Below, one piece after another: positions 8,722 through 17,332 of a stretch of DNA of 64,000 nt (positions are counted from its first letter, which is position 1; every line of letters begins with the position of its first letter). Position numbers and translations under genes: made by a program. The DNA comes from Gammaproteobacteria bacterium (ex Lamellibrachia satsuma) (lineage in GTDB: Bacteria > Pseudomonadota > Gammaproteobacteria > Chromatiales > Chromatiaceae). The stretch covers positions 186,001 through 250,000 of the forward strand of contig CP053680.1 of the NCBI GenBank assembly GCA_019623805.1, read 5' to 3'. The notes under the pieces were generated by a model. The model was given only the letters and a program-made list of their open reading frames with translations, was not told the DNA's origin and made no database searches.

Positions 8722-11586
8722 ATGGCTGATGCTTTCATCTCCTACTCCCGTAAGGATGCAGCCAAGGCTGACCTCGTAGTCGAACACTTGCGACTCAACG
8801 GACTGACATCCTGGCGGGACACCGATGATCGTATTCCACCCGGCAATCGCTGGAGAGTGGAACTGAAGCGTGCTATTGAAGCAGCAGGCTGCCTAATCGT
8901 AATTGTTACTCCAGACGCCTTGGCTTCTTCAGAAGTGGCCCAAGAGGCTCAGCATGGGAATAACTGTGGCAAACCACTGGTTCCCTTAATCCTCTCCCTG
9001 CCTGAGAGTGACAAGGCCGATAGTGTTGATCAATCATTAGAAACCGTACTTGCCCCCATCGATTCTGCGCAATTACCGGTGTGGCTGGCCGAACGTCAAC
9101 TCATTGATGCTCGCAGGAAGGACTCCCTGGCAAAGGCACTTGATCAGGTATTGGGAGCCGTGCGTCAGGATCACAAGTGGCGCCAATACTCAGAAGAGTT
9201 ATTAAACCGCGCAAGCCACTGGAGTGCCAAAAAAGGAGCATTGCTTTCCGACATGGACCTGGACTCGGCTCTTGATTGGTCGAACAGTATGCCTGCGGGA
9301 AGCGCACCACCGAATGAACTGCAACTCGCTTACATCCGTGCCAGCGAAGAAGCCTTGGAGCGAGGCCGGGCTGAACGGGCCGACCGGCTGGCGGATCGGG
9401 TTCTGGCAGGCTTCTACAACCCGGACCTCTCAATCCCATTGGCAGCAGCAAACATCACGGCCAACTTTCCCAGTGAACATGCCGTATTGGCTCTGGATCG
9501 AACATTACGTGTATCGCGCAGCTTGGGGCCTGTCGGCCCCACCGGAGAGATCGCGTGTCTTCGCTTTCTGGAGCAGGAAGATCAGCTGTTTATTGGCTAC
9601 CAGGATGGAGATGCCTGGGTTATACACTTGAATGATGGCGAAATCCTTGCTCGATGGTCGCCGGATGGCTCAGGACGTACTATCCGTGCAGTAAGTGACG
9701 CTGGGGTAGTAATCCTCGAGGACGGTGGCAAATGCCTGCGAGTAGACCCCTTCACAAAAACGGCGAAACACCTGGATTACTTTCTCCCGTATGATCTGGC
9801 GGCAGCGGACTTTGACCACAGCGAGCGTTGGCTGTTGACCGCTGATCACCGCGGCCACAGTTGGCTTTGGGACATGGATAAGCAAAAGCCGGTACAGGAA
9901 CTCGTGCCCCCCGATGAAAACGGGAGGTGGTCCACAAAGATAAAAAACTTGCGCTCCCCACGTAGCCCGGAGATAGCGAAAGATAAGGGTCTGAGACCTC
10001 ACGGGCCATCTGGTGCAGAACCCGTAACAGCAGCGCTCAGCAGCGACGGCCAATATGCGGCGGTGGGTCGTTACCTTGATCAGGAATTCAAATATCTGGT
10101 TACAGTCCATAATACCCGCACGGGCCGACAGGTTTGGCAACGCCGTTCCGAACAGCATGTAACCTCCCTTCACTTTCGTGGGGACCAACACCAATTATTG
10201 TTCATCTGCGAAAATCAGGGCTACCTAAAACCCCTCCCAAAAGGTAAAGCTATAAGTCTGCTGGGAGACCTGAGCGATATACCAGGTGCACTCGTGGCCT
10301 CCCCGGACGGCAGTTTGGGGGCAGCTGTTGGGCAAGATGGCTATGTACGCATCTTCGATTTTGATAAAACCTATGACACATTGGCGCTACTCGGCGGCCA
10401 CGACTTTCTCACCGCAGTAGCACCGTGCTTCTCGGGGAATGAATTGCTGATCACAGGCCTACTCCATGACACGGCTCGTCTATGGGATTTGCGTGGAAAT
10501 GGTGAGCAGAAAAGCCTGGATATGCACGATTGCGCAGAGGCAGGAGTCGTGGTGTACCGCGACACAGGAGTGCGGCCCCTTGCCCAAATGGACGTTTCCC
10601 CCGACGGCAGCCGTCTGTTTGCTACGGCGGATCCTCTACTGGCATGTGTTTGGGCGCTGGATGATCCGCCTAAACACATCGACCTCTATCCTCCCCCTGC
10701 CCCCGAAGAGCGACATCTCGCCTGGCTTGCAGATAGTACCCTTGTAGGCATCCCGTTCCATGAACGCCAATCTGTATTCCATTACACGCCTTGTGACGAC
10801 GGCTATGAATATGAATCACTCCTCAGTCGCAGGGTTGAGCAGGAGAAGGATGATGGCTTTCTCACCCTTGAAGACTTCGGCATTCAAGATACAGAGCGAC
10901 TCATGGATGAAGGTATCTATACAGGTTTGGCAACATCAGCCGACGGACACCGCATTGCCGTCGACGTTGGCGGGTGGTCAGTTGCGACACAGGTTTGGGC
11001 ACTCGACCCACTCACTCAACTCCTGGAGATACCTGGAAATGGTCTTTTGGCCCTATCATCAGATGGTAGCCACCTGCTGCGGGCTGATGATGAGAGAGGC
11101 TACAGCTTGTGGCATGTGGATACAGGGCAACACATAAAGACCCCTCCCATCGCTGGAAGTAGCTGCCACCTGGGTACCTGGTCACCTCATGATGACCGTT
11201 ATGCCGTGGCCCACAATGAATCCATCACAGTGATCGACGCAAATGGCACCACGCCTCCCATCGAACTGCTGGGCCATCGTGCAAGAGTGTTCTCAATAGC
11301 ATTCTGCCCTAAAGGCGAGCGTCTGGTCAGTGGCGCACAGGATGGAGCACTTCGAGTCTGGGATTCACGCAATGGCGCTGAACTGCGACGGCTGGACCTG
11401 CCAAGGATTGCGGTCACCGCCGTGTGTTTCACCGGTGATGGTGAATCTGTAGTGAGTGGTACAACAGATGGGCTGATTCGTATCTGGCAACTATGGAAAG
11501 TAGATGATCTGTTGGCAATGGCAACCCAGCGGGGGCCTGAACTGAGTGAATCAGAGTTGCGCCGTTATGGTATTACCAAGCTTTAA
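8722..11586 (+). CDS. TIR domain-WD40 repeat protein
   Basis: The 954-aa protein opens with a TIR domain (about 1-135): FISYSRKD at 5-12, WRDTDD at 31-36, and SSEVAQE at 69-75, which offers candidate catalytic glutamates for NAD+ cleavage. A helical linker follows (140-260), then WD40-type beta-propeller repeats to the C-terminus, clearest in the last repeats (LLGHRARVFSIAFCP, LVSGAQDGALRVWD, VVSGTTDGLIRIWQ). There is no STAND NTPase between TIR and WD40. Bacterial TIR proteins often act in anti-phage abortive infection by depleting NAD+, with the repeats as sensor; that role is inferred. The gene was divergent from the FtsH-like pair before IS701 landed between them. No good Shine-Dalgarno precedes this ATG. 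Confidence 0.85.
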   Translation: MADAFISYSRKDAAKADLVVEHLRLNGLTSWRDTDDRIPPGNRWRVELKRAIEAAGCLIVIVTPDALASSEVAQEAQHGNNCGKPLVPLILSLPESDKADSVDQSLETVLAPIDSAQLPVWLAERQLIDARRKDSLAKALDQVLGAVRQDHKWRQYSEELLNRASHWSAKKGALLSDMDLDSALDWSNSMPAGSAPPNELQLAYIRASEEALERGRAERADRLADRVLAGFYNPDLSIPLAAANITANFPSEHAVLALDRTLRVSRSLGPVGPTGEIACLRFLEQEDQLFIGYQDGDAWVIHLNDGEILARWSPDGSGRTIRAVSDAGVVILEDGGKCLRVDPFTKTAKHLDYFLPYDLAAADFDHSERWLLTADHRGHSWLWDMDKQKPVQELVPPDENGRWSTKIKNLRSPRSPEIAKDKGLRPHGPSGAEPVTAALSSDGQYAAVGRYLDQEFKYLVTVHNTRTGRQVWQRRSEQHVTSLHFRGDQHQLLFICENQGYLKPLPKGKAISLLGDLSDIPGALVASPDGSLGAAVGQDGYVRIFDFDKTYDTLALLGGHDFLTAVAPCFSGNELLITGLLHDTARLWDLRGNGEQKSLDMHDCAEAGVVVYRDTGVRPLAQMDVSPDGSRLFATADPLLACVWALDDPPKHIDLYPPPAPEERHLAWLADSTLVGIPFHERQSVFHYTPCDDGYEYESLLSRRVEQEKDDGFLTLEDFGIQDTERLMDEGIYTGLATSADGHRIAVDVGGWSVATQVWALDPLTQLLEIPGNGLLALSSDGSHLLRADDERGYSLWHVDTGQHIKTPPIAGSSCHLGTWSPHDDRYAVAHNESITVIDANGTTPPIELLGHRARVFSIAFCPKGERLVSGAQDGALRVWDSRNGAELRRLDLPRIAVTAVCFTGDGESVVSGTTDGLIRIWQLWKVDDLLAMATQRGPELSESELRRYGITKL

Positions 11587-11843
11587 TCCGGGCGGATCCT
11601 CCATGGTGCCGGCTGACCTTCCCCAAAACTTATACCAGACCCTGTCACACCGCCAAACGTTCGTAATCAGGAACCTGGTTCACAGATAAATATTACTAAA
11701 TTATGATAGCTTCCAGAGGTATCTAAAAGGAGGATCCAAGCATGTCAGGTTTACTCAGAATAGCCGCTCTCTGACTGGCTTGACGTGGTCCAATGGACAG
11801 GTACACCCCAGTTAAGCATCATTGACTTAACTGAGGTAGAAAA

Positions 11844-12137
11844 ATGAAAGAACGAAAGAAATATTCGAAGGAATTCAAGCTAGACGCGGTCAGTCTGGTT
11901 CTTGAGCAGGAATATACTCGAAGGGAAGCAGCAAACAGTCTGGGCATCAATGCCCAAATGCTGGGGCGCTGGGTGAAAGAACATCAGGCAGAAGATGGGC
12001 AGGCATTTCGAGGCAATGGCAAGTTGAGTTCTGAACAGGAAGAAATCAGGAAGCTCAAGGCTCAGGTTAAACGCCTTGAGATGGAGAAAGAAATCTTAAA
12101 AAAAGCAACGGTATTCTTTGCAGCAGAAACGAAGTGA
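11844..12137 (+). CDS. IS3-family OrfA (helix-turn-helix)
   Basis: The 97-aa product is identical to the OrfA of copy 1. An A7 slippery run at about 12097-12103, in the register A_AAA_AAA, precedes the stop. The -1 frame is open from there into orfB, so an OrfAB fusion can form. Confidence 0.95.
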   Translation: MKERKKYSKEFKLDAVSLVLEQEYTRREAANSLGINAQMLGRWVKEHQAEDGQAFRGNGKLSSEQEEIRKLKAQVKRLEMEKEILKKATVFFAAETK

Positions 12138-13009
12138 AATATTCGTTCATCACCCAGCATAAGAATGCCTATCCAATCAGCTTGCAATGTCAGGTTTTGG
12201 GTGTGAGTCGTAATGGTTACTACCAGTATCAAAGGGGCTTGGGTAACAGGCCAGACCGAATACATCAGGAGATGCTGGAGTGGGTTGAGGATATCGCCAA
12301 GAGTTCAGACTACACTTATGGCAGTCGCAGAATGAAAAAAGCCTTGAATGTCCTGGGCTATCCGGTGAGTCGGAATAAGGCAAGGAAGTTAATGCGTGAA
12401 GCCAATGTACAGGCGCGTCAGCGCAGGAAATATAAGGTTACGACAAACAGTAACCACCAGCAGTCGGTTTTTAACAACCTGCTCAAGCGAGAGTTTGCTG
12501 TGGCCCAGCCCGATCATGTCTATGCGGCGGACGTGACTTATGTATGGACCCAGGAAGGCTGGTTATACCTGGCGGTAGTGATAGACCTGTATTCACGTAA
12601 AGTGGTCGGCTGGAGCATGAGTTCCCGGATGAAGGCAAAGCTGGTCTGTGATGCATTGCAAATGGCGATCTGGCGACGTCGACCGAAGGGCGGATTGATT
12701 CACCACTCAGATCGTGGTTCTCAATATGCCAGCAAGGCTTTTCGGCGGTTACTCAAAGCCCATGATATCAATGGCAGTATGAGCAGGAAGGGTGACTGCT
12801 GGGATAATGCTGTAGTGGAAAGCTTCTTTGGCAGCCTCAAGCAGGAACGGGTGCATTGGAGAAGCTACCAGACACGTTACGAAGCCCAGCAGGACATATT
12901 GGAATATATTTCCATGTTTTATAATAGTACGCGGCTGCATTCATACCTGGATTATATGAGTCCGAATGATTTTGAGCAGCAAATGATGGCGCAGAAAAAA
13001 GCGGCTTAA
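12134..13009 (+). CDS. IS3-family transposase OrfB
   Basis: The 291-aa DDE integrase is identical to the OrfB of copy 1, with the same catalytic segments. GTG overlaps the orfA stop (GTGA); expression is probably as the frameshifted OrfAB. Confidence 0.95.
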   Translation: MKYSFITQHKNAYPISLQCQVLGVSRNGYYQYQRGLGNRPDRIHQEMLEWVEDIAKSSDYTYGSRRMKKALNVLGYPVSRNKARKLMREANVQARQRRKYKVTTNSNHQQSVFNNLLKREFAVAQPDHVYAADVTYVWTQEGWLYLAVVIDLYSRKVVGWSMSSRMKAKLVCDALQMAIWRRRPKGGLIHHSDRGSQYASKAFRRLLKAHDINGSMSRKGDCWDNAVVESFFGSLKQERVHWRSYQTRYEAQQDILEYISMFYNSTRLHSYLDYMSPNDFEQQMMAQKKAA

Positions 13010-14010
13010 CTGGGTGTAACAAAATCCTTGACCACGTCATGTTGCTGTGCCAGATCAAGCCGGGCCTGATGTTGTTTCTGCTTGAGCGAGACCTGTTCCC
13101 CTTCCCGCTTTTCACGTCTGCGCGCTTGCATCTGCTTGAGCATGGCCAATTTATCGGCCTGCTGTTCAGCCTTGAACTGGGTTTCCATCGCCTTTCGGTG
13201 CTGGGCAACCAGTTCCCGCGCCTCATCCACAGTGGGTAGAGACTCCGGCGGGTAGCCTTTTTCCAGGAATTTCCGAATATCTTTGGTACGCACCGTTTTG
13301 TCGGCGATCATTTTCGGCAAGGCATGCATGCCGCCATAGAGATCGACCAGCACATAGGGGCGTTTCCCTGTTGCCAGGAGATAGCCTCGATCTGCCAGTC
13401 CATGTACAAACGCCTTGGCAGAGTCACTGGCCCGCCAGACATCGGTGACCTGTTCCTGGTGCTGCGCCTTAGAAAGCCCTGTCGTCTTCTGCTGGTGCAT
13501 TTCATAAAGAGAGAGCTGTTGGCCTCTCTCTTCCTCTTTACCCTTGAAATACCCCTTGGGCAGTTCCAGATCATGTTCCTTGGCAAACAGACGGGTGACC
13601 ATCATCAGTTTGTCCCGATCGAAGGACATCGGGATGGCTTTTTCGTTTTCCAGATCAATGCGTGACCAGACCACGTGGCAATGTTCACGATCATGTTTGA
13701 TATGAAACACCACGGCACGGGGCTGGCCGGACAGCCCCAGCTTTTCTTCCGCTTGGTCGATGTAATCGAGGTACTGATCTCGGCTTAGTTGGCCTTGCTG
13801 CGGGTCAGGATTGATAGAAAGAGAGTAGAGATAATTCTCACATTTGGTCAGGGCATGAGCCTGGGCCTCCCATTCAGCAAACGCACCGTGCAGATCATCG
13901 GCTACCGCTCCCCGCACATCGGCCACTTCCATGTACTCGTTATCATGTTCATTTAGCAGGTGCATCGCTAGATCCTGACCAAGGGCTCTCTGAGAGGAAA
14001 ATGGGATCAT
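13006..14010 (-). CDS. MobA/VirD2-type relaxase, C-terminus lost at the IS3 joint
   Basis: The product has the relaxase histidine cluster [10 protein letters not shown] followed by VVWSRID, as in Relaxase (PF03432) proteins that nick oriT and stay bound to the transferred strand. About 323 codons are native (14010 to 13040); the last residues and stop come from the IS3 end. A basic, Gln-rich coiled coil ([23 protein letters not shown]) is near the break. The start overlaps the stop of the MobC-like gene (ATGA). Relaxases of this group usually extend further, so mobilisation may be impaired, although the nicking domain is present. Confidence 0.8.
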   Translation of the reverse strand: MIPFSSQRALGQDLAMHLLNEHDNEYMEVADVRGAVADDLHGAFAEWEAQAHALTKCENYLYSLSINPDPQQGQLSRDQYLDYIDQAEEKLGLSGQPRAVVFHIKHDREHCHVVWSRIDLENEKAIPMSFDRDKLMMVTRLFAKEHDLELPKGYFKGKEEERGQQLSLYEMHQQKTTGLSKAQHQEQVTDVWRASDSAKAFVHGLADRGYLLATGKRPYVLVDLYGGMHALPKMIADKTVRTKDIRKFLEKGYPPESLPTVDEARELVAQHRKAMETQFKAEQQADKLAMLKQMQARRREKREGEQVSLKQKQHQARLDLAQQHDVVKDFVTPS

Positions 14011-14354
14011 GGCTTGCGCCCCATCGCTTTGAGCAGTGCAGCCCGGATTTCAGTAAGCTCATCCACCGCCCGATCTATCAACAAGGTAGAACCATTGCTG
14101 CCTCCACTGAGCGCAATTTCATGAAGCTCGGACCGGATCTTAGCCGCCTCACCAAGCAACCGTGCAAGGAGCTTTTGCTCCAAAGCCGGACGGCGAGACT
14201 GGCGAGGGGGGCGTGCATCAAACACGGCCTTTGTGATAAAGGCAGAAGTAGACAGACCAGACTTTTCCACGCGCAGCTTGAACTCCTCCCGCAACGCCGC
14301 TGGGGGGCGATAGGAAATCGGGGCTGAACGTTTGTCTTTCTGTTTCTCCGGCAT
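14007..14354 (-). CDS. MobC-like mobilisation accessory protein
   Basis: The 115-aa product starts MPEKQKDKRSAP. The segment SYRPPAALREEFKLRVEKSGLSTSAFITKAV looks like a ribbon-helix-helix DNA-binding fold, followed by a helical tail. Such MobC proteins help the relaxase open oriT. I chose the ATG at 14354 because the longer frame to 14684 runs through a hairpin array and does not look like protein. It overlaps the relaxase start, so the pair is coupled. Confidence 0.7.
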   Translation of the reverse strand: MPEKQKDKRSAPISYRPPAALREEFKLRVEKSGLSTSAFITKAVFDARPPRQSRRPALEQKLLARLLGEAAKIRSELHEIALSGGSNGSTLLIDRAVDELTEIRAALLKAMGRKP

Positions 14355-14427
14355 GATCAATAAAGCGTAATCCCTTTCGCAACGGGCCCGCCTCTCGCTT
14401 TCCTCGTCCGAGCAGACATTGGGGGGG

Positions 14428-14605
14428 CCGGGGTTCTCCCCGGTCGATGGGATATCCAAGGGAGCGCCGAAGGCTCCCTGGATCGAGGGTTGCAAGGGGA
14501 GCGAAGTCCCTTTGCTTGTCTCCAGGGGCAAATCCCTGGTCTGGGTTGTCAGGGGTACGAAGACCTCTGACTCGATGGGTCCAGGGAGAGCGAAGTCTCC
14601 CTTGG
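14428..14605. repeat. Six tandem hairpins upstream of the mobilisation genes
   Basis: Six perfect or near-perfect stems follow one another at 14428-14443, 14456-14481, 14493-14514, 14522-14539, 14549-14570 and 14581-14605. Starts are about 27-37 nt apart. Three loops carry CGAAG (for example GAGCGAAGTC), and the spacers share TCGAtGGGT or TGGGTTG. This arrangement is not a CRISPR: unit sequences differ while the fold is kept. It may be protein-binding DNA near oriT or an RNA leader of mobC. Confidence 0.65.
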
Positions 14606-14700
14606 TCGTGATGAAACGGCGAAACGTTCTGGCGAAGTCCGAAGCGCTAAAGAACGCGAAGGACAAGCCAAACTCACTTAGCAAAGACGATCATAAAATC

Positions 14701-14770
14701 GTGTGCGCTTAGTGAGTTCCTGGGGGGTACGCGGGGGATGGATATCCCCCCGCAAGGTAAGCGCGGTGGA
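14701..14770. other. Candidate origin of transfer (oriT-like region)
   Basis: An outer inverted repeat GCGCTTA (14705-14711) / TAAGCGC (14758-14764) encloses a strong GC hairpin at 14731-14753 (GCGGGGGAT / ATCCCCCcGC). It sits just upstream of the MobC-relaxase genes, where oriT normally lies, and TAAGCGC resembles the TAAGTGCGC nick region of MOBQ plasmids. The nick site is not known. The rest of 14606-15061 holds no gene I can support, but has several TGTACA palindromes (around 14805, 15016 and 15052) that may be operator sites for the next gene. Confidence 0.4.
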
Positions 14771-15061
14771 GACCATGAAATGGTACTACGTCACATACCT
14801 TGTACAAATCTGTAATCGCAGTTTCGCCACTACTTTCAATTGTATTATGGAAATCGTTAACCAAGCCTTAACGCATTTGTTGTGCTGCGCAGCATGTTTG
14901 TAATGAACATGCCATTTATTGATCTCGAACTAAGCAAGAGGAAGACGCGAGGAGCCGTAGTCATTAGCTGTGTCTTAATGAATACACCAATGGGGATGTC
15001 ATACGCATTTGGAATGTACATCCCAAAACCCAACCGGGCCAAAATTGGAGTGTACATTTCA

Positions 15062-15754
15062 ATGGCAGACCAGCATTCTGAAGTCCCCCTCAAACCGACC
15101 AAAGAGACCTACGGGCGGCTCCAGCTCGCCTATGATGTCTTCAACAAACATCTGTTTGGCGACACCCTGCCTGATTGCCTGATCACGCTGCAACGTCGCA
15201 AACGTAGCTATGGCTACTTTTGCGGCGATCGGTTTGGTCGGGACGATGGCCGAACCACCGATGAAATCGCCCTCAACCCGGCCCATTTTCGGGATCGACT
15301 TCTCAAGGAAATCTTGGCCACCCTTGCCCATGAGATGGTGCATTTGTGGCAACACCATTTCGGTAAACCTGGCCGGGGCCGCTACCACAATCGTGAGTGG
15401 GCTGACCAAATGAAAATCATTGGTCTTCAGCCCACCGATACCGGTGAAGAAGGCGGCAAAGAGACCGGGGATAGCGTGCACCACATCGTTGTCCCGAAAG
15501 GCCGCTTTGATCGGGTGTCGGAAAAACTGATTGCAGGCGGCTTTTCCATCACCTGGATCGAGCGGCCCCGGCTGACGCCCGCCGCCTCTTCAGATAAGGC
15601 AGGCAAGGATGAAACGCCCGCCAAAGAGAGCAAAAGTGGCAAGCGTATCAAATATGTCTGTACCCATGAGGCCTGTGAACTCAAGGCCTGGGCAAAGCAT
15701 GATGCGCACCTGATGTGCGGCGATCATGTAGTAGCCATGGTGCCCGCACAGTAG
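15062..15754 (+). CDS. SprT-like zinc metalloprotease-domain protein
   Basis: The 230-aa protein has the SprT signature LAHEMVHLWQHH, with HEMVH at 90-94 and a further His in YHNREW near 109. A C-terminal zinc ribbon follows (CTHEACELKAW ... HLMCGDH). SprT/Spartan family members act on DNA-protein adducts; on mobile elements the substrate is unknown. I start at MADQHSEV because GGAG lies about 12 nt upstream and the longer frame to 14882 reads through repeated TGTACA motifs. The same strand later carries traG. Confidence 0.75.
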   Translation: MADQHSEVPLKPTKETYGRLQLAYDVFNKHLFGDTLPDCLITLQRRKRSYGYFCGDRFGRDDGRTTDEIALNPAHFRDRLLKEILATLAHEMVHLWQHHFGKPGRGRYHNREWADQMKIIGLQPTDTGEEGGKETGDSVHHIVVPKGRFDRVSEKLIAGGFSITWIERPRLTPAASSDKAGKDETPAKESKSGKRIKYVCTHEACELKAWAKHDAHLMCGDHVVAMVPAQ

Positions 15755-15925
15755 CTCCCCCACTCTTCCAACATTCTCAGACCTTTTCCCACTACCCAGG
15801 GTGGGAATCAGGGGCGGTGCGCCTGGCGTACCGGGGCTGACTACGATGGTGCGCTCCCCTATATCCATCCCATCGGCAAAAAAAGCGACGCAAACCGTTA
15901 GGTTCACGCCGCTTCTGCATTGAGT

Positions 15926-16156
15926 TTATTCATCTGTTATTTCAGCTTGTGGCAGCTCGTAGAGCGTGAAGGCGCTGACGATCTGCGTACCGTGGAGCTT
16001 CACGTAAACCGCCCCCTCTTCATTGACCCAGGCCACACCGATCCTTTCATAGGTCGCGCCTTTGCCGTGTCCGTGGCGAACTTTGGCCACATGGGTGGGT
16101 TGATTGCCTTTGGCTTGAGTGTTGTCCGTTGATTGTTGGTTGAATTGAGTGGTCAT
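15926..16156 (-). CDS. Small hypothetical protein of mobile elements (76 aa)
   Basis: The short protein (MTTQFNQQSTDNTQ...) has a polar N-terminus and a compact C-terminal half (ATYERIGVAWVNEEGAVYVKLHGTQIVSAFTLYEL) that reads as a small beta-rich fold. An AAGGAGA Shine-Dalgarno stands 6 nt before the ATG. No function is recognised. Its leader carries a hairpin like those before ardC and ardA, so it may be an early-entry gene of the transferred element. Confidence 0.65.
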   Translation of the reverse strand: MTTQFNQQSTDNTQAKGNQPTHVAKVRHGHGKGATYERIGVAWVNEEGAVYVKLHGTQIVSAFTLYELPQAEITDE

Positions 16157-16231
16157 GATCTTTCTCCTTTGAGTTTTAACCGGCTGGTCTATTCCAGCCT
16201 TACCCGCCGTTCAGCCAAACGGACCGGGAAC

Positions 16232-16291
16232 GTGTCATTGTCAACACGGGAGGCCCACCAGGGCCGAATGGAGCGGGCAGACCCTTGACAC
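16232..16291 (-). promoter_or_regulatory. Structured leader A, candidate single-strand promoter
   Basis: GTGTCA (16232-16237) pairs with TGACAC (16286-16291). The loop holds CACGGGAG (16245-16252) and GGAGCGGGCAGACC (16270-16283), both also present in leader B upstream of ardC. It is 76 nt from the start of the 76-aa gene. The rest of 16157-16610 shows no convincing gene. Confidence 0.45.
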
Positions 16292-16610
16292 GCCGCCGAA
16301 GGCATTCCCTTGGGCCGTTTGCTACGGCAATCCGGGTATGAGCTGGAATTTGACAGGGCCGGGATCTGCATAAGGAGAGATGACAGCCAGTTGATCTCTA
16401 ACCATAGGGAAACCGCACGCCAGCCAATCTGGTCTCTTATCCCTACCTGCCAACCACATCGGCAGGGATGACGCCACGAATTGATGATGTTGCCGAGATA
16501 CAGAGATAAGGGGGGCTGATTACGATGACGAGGAAGGCGAGAGGCTATGGCCTCACCTGTTGAGCGACAATCAGGAGAAATATCTGATTTCAATGCAGGA
16601 GCCAGCACCC

Positions 16611-16907
16611 ATGACGACCGACTGGAAGCCAAAAGCACCGCCAGCCCGAAAGGCCTTCAACAAGGCAGAAGCTGATAAAGCCCCTGAAACAAGACAGCGC
16701 GATGGGTCGGTAAGCAAGGCCGAACTCAACAGGCTTGAAAACCAGCGTGAAAAACCGAACACAAGCCGTACGCTCGCACCTGGCGGTGCAACGCAGTATG
16801 CATCCAGCCACATCAACCGGCATCGGGAAGACCGGATTGAACACGCCCAGCGCCGTCTACGCCGTATGAAAAGTCGGGCACGAAAGGATTTTGACCGCTC
16901 ACGCTAA
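16611..16907 (+). CDS. Small basic hypothetical protein
   Basis: The product is about 98 aa and very polar, rich in Lys, Arg and Ala (TDWKPKAPPARKAFNKAE ... EDRIEHAQRRLRRMKSRARKDFDRSR). The C-terminal end forms a basic helix, suggesting nucleic-acid binding. I prefer the ATG at 16611, which has AGGAG 9 nt upstream; alternatives are ATG 16593 and TTG 16560. Function unknown. Confidence 0.5.
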   Translation: MTTDWKPKAPPARKAFNKAEADKAPETRQRDGSVSKAELNRLENQREKPNTSRTLAPGGATQYASSHINRHREDRIEHAQRRLRRMKSRARKDFDRSR

Positions 16908-16950
16908 AAAATTAGTGTTTTGCTAACGAATTTCATCCTATGTTGAATGC

Positions 16951-17232
16951 ATGACATTTTTCATTACAGAGAAAGAGACTGAAGACTGGCTGGAGCAGGA
17001 AGTCAGGGAGATGCTGATGCCGGATGGCACGCGCCGCCCGGCCCGTGAGTTCAAGCTCACATGGTCAGCCAAAGATTTTCTTGACGAATTCACCGACATC
17101 ACTGAAGCGGAGGTCTCTGAAATCGCCCAAATTTACGTGAAGGAAACCGGCAAGCCGTATGAAGAGGCCTACTTTGACACGATTGGTCACCTGGAACGTG
17201 AAATCCGTAAGCGGATGGGTATAGACCGATAA
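16951..17232 (+). CDS. Hypothetical acidic protein (93 aa)
   Basis: The protein is acidic and mostly helical (TEKETEDWLEQEVREMLMPDGTRRPAREFKLTWSAKDF... split by short turns). No domain is recognised. It lies 100 bp before the coupling-protein gene on the same strand, so it is probably part of the mobilisation backbone. The ATG has no strong Shine-Dalgarno. Confidence 0.55.
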   Translation: MTFFITEKETEDWLEQEVREMLMPDGTRRPAREFKLTWSAKDFLDEFTDITEAEVSEIAQIYVKETGKPYEEAYFDTIGHLEREIRKRMGIDR

Positions 17233-17332
17233 TCAGGCCATTCATGGCCAGAGCTTGAGAGGAAACTACGAGGAGACCACTTCCCTCCCCACTTCATACT
17301 AACGCCCATGATTTTTCTCTTGAGGAAGACTT

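Larger units (their letters stand above)
11781..13039 (+). mobile_element. IS3-family insertion sequence, copy 2 (1,259 bp)
   Basis: It has the same length, ends and proteins as copy 1 but the opposite orientation. The left flank ends GCT and the right flank begins TGT, so there is no target duplication. The relaxase gene on its right has lost its C-terminus, so this copy probably marks an IS-mediated deletion or recombination joint rather than a simple insertion. Confidence 0.95.

Noticed and set aside
11742..11774. Ten-codon frame with a strong AGGAGG upstream
   Set aside because: Too short to support as a gene; may be the first codons of a gene lost at the IS3 joint.
2454..13039. Composite transposon bounded by two inverted IS3 copies
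   Set aside because: Copy 1 has its own AGG duplication and copy 2 has none, so the pair did not move as one unit.
14428..14605. CRISPR array
   Set aside because: The units differ in sequence, and the conserved part is the fold, not a repeat with unique spacers; no cas genes nearby.
14355..14684. N-terminal extension of the MobC-like protein
   Set aside because: The frame is open but runs through the hairpin array, has unlikely composition, and the family begins near the ATG at 14354.
14882..15061. 60-residue N-terminal extension of the SprT-like protein
   Set aside because: It covers repeated TGTACA sites and does not resemble the family; ATG 15062 has a possible Shine-Dalgarno.
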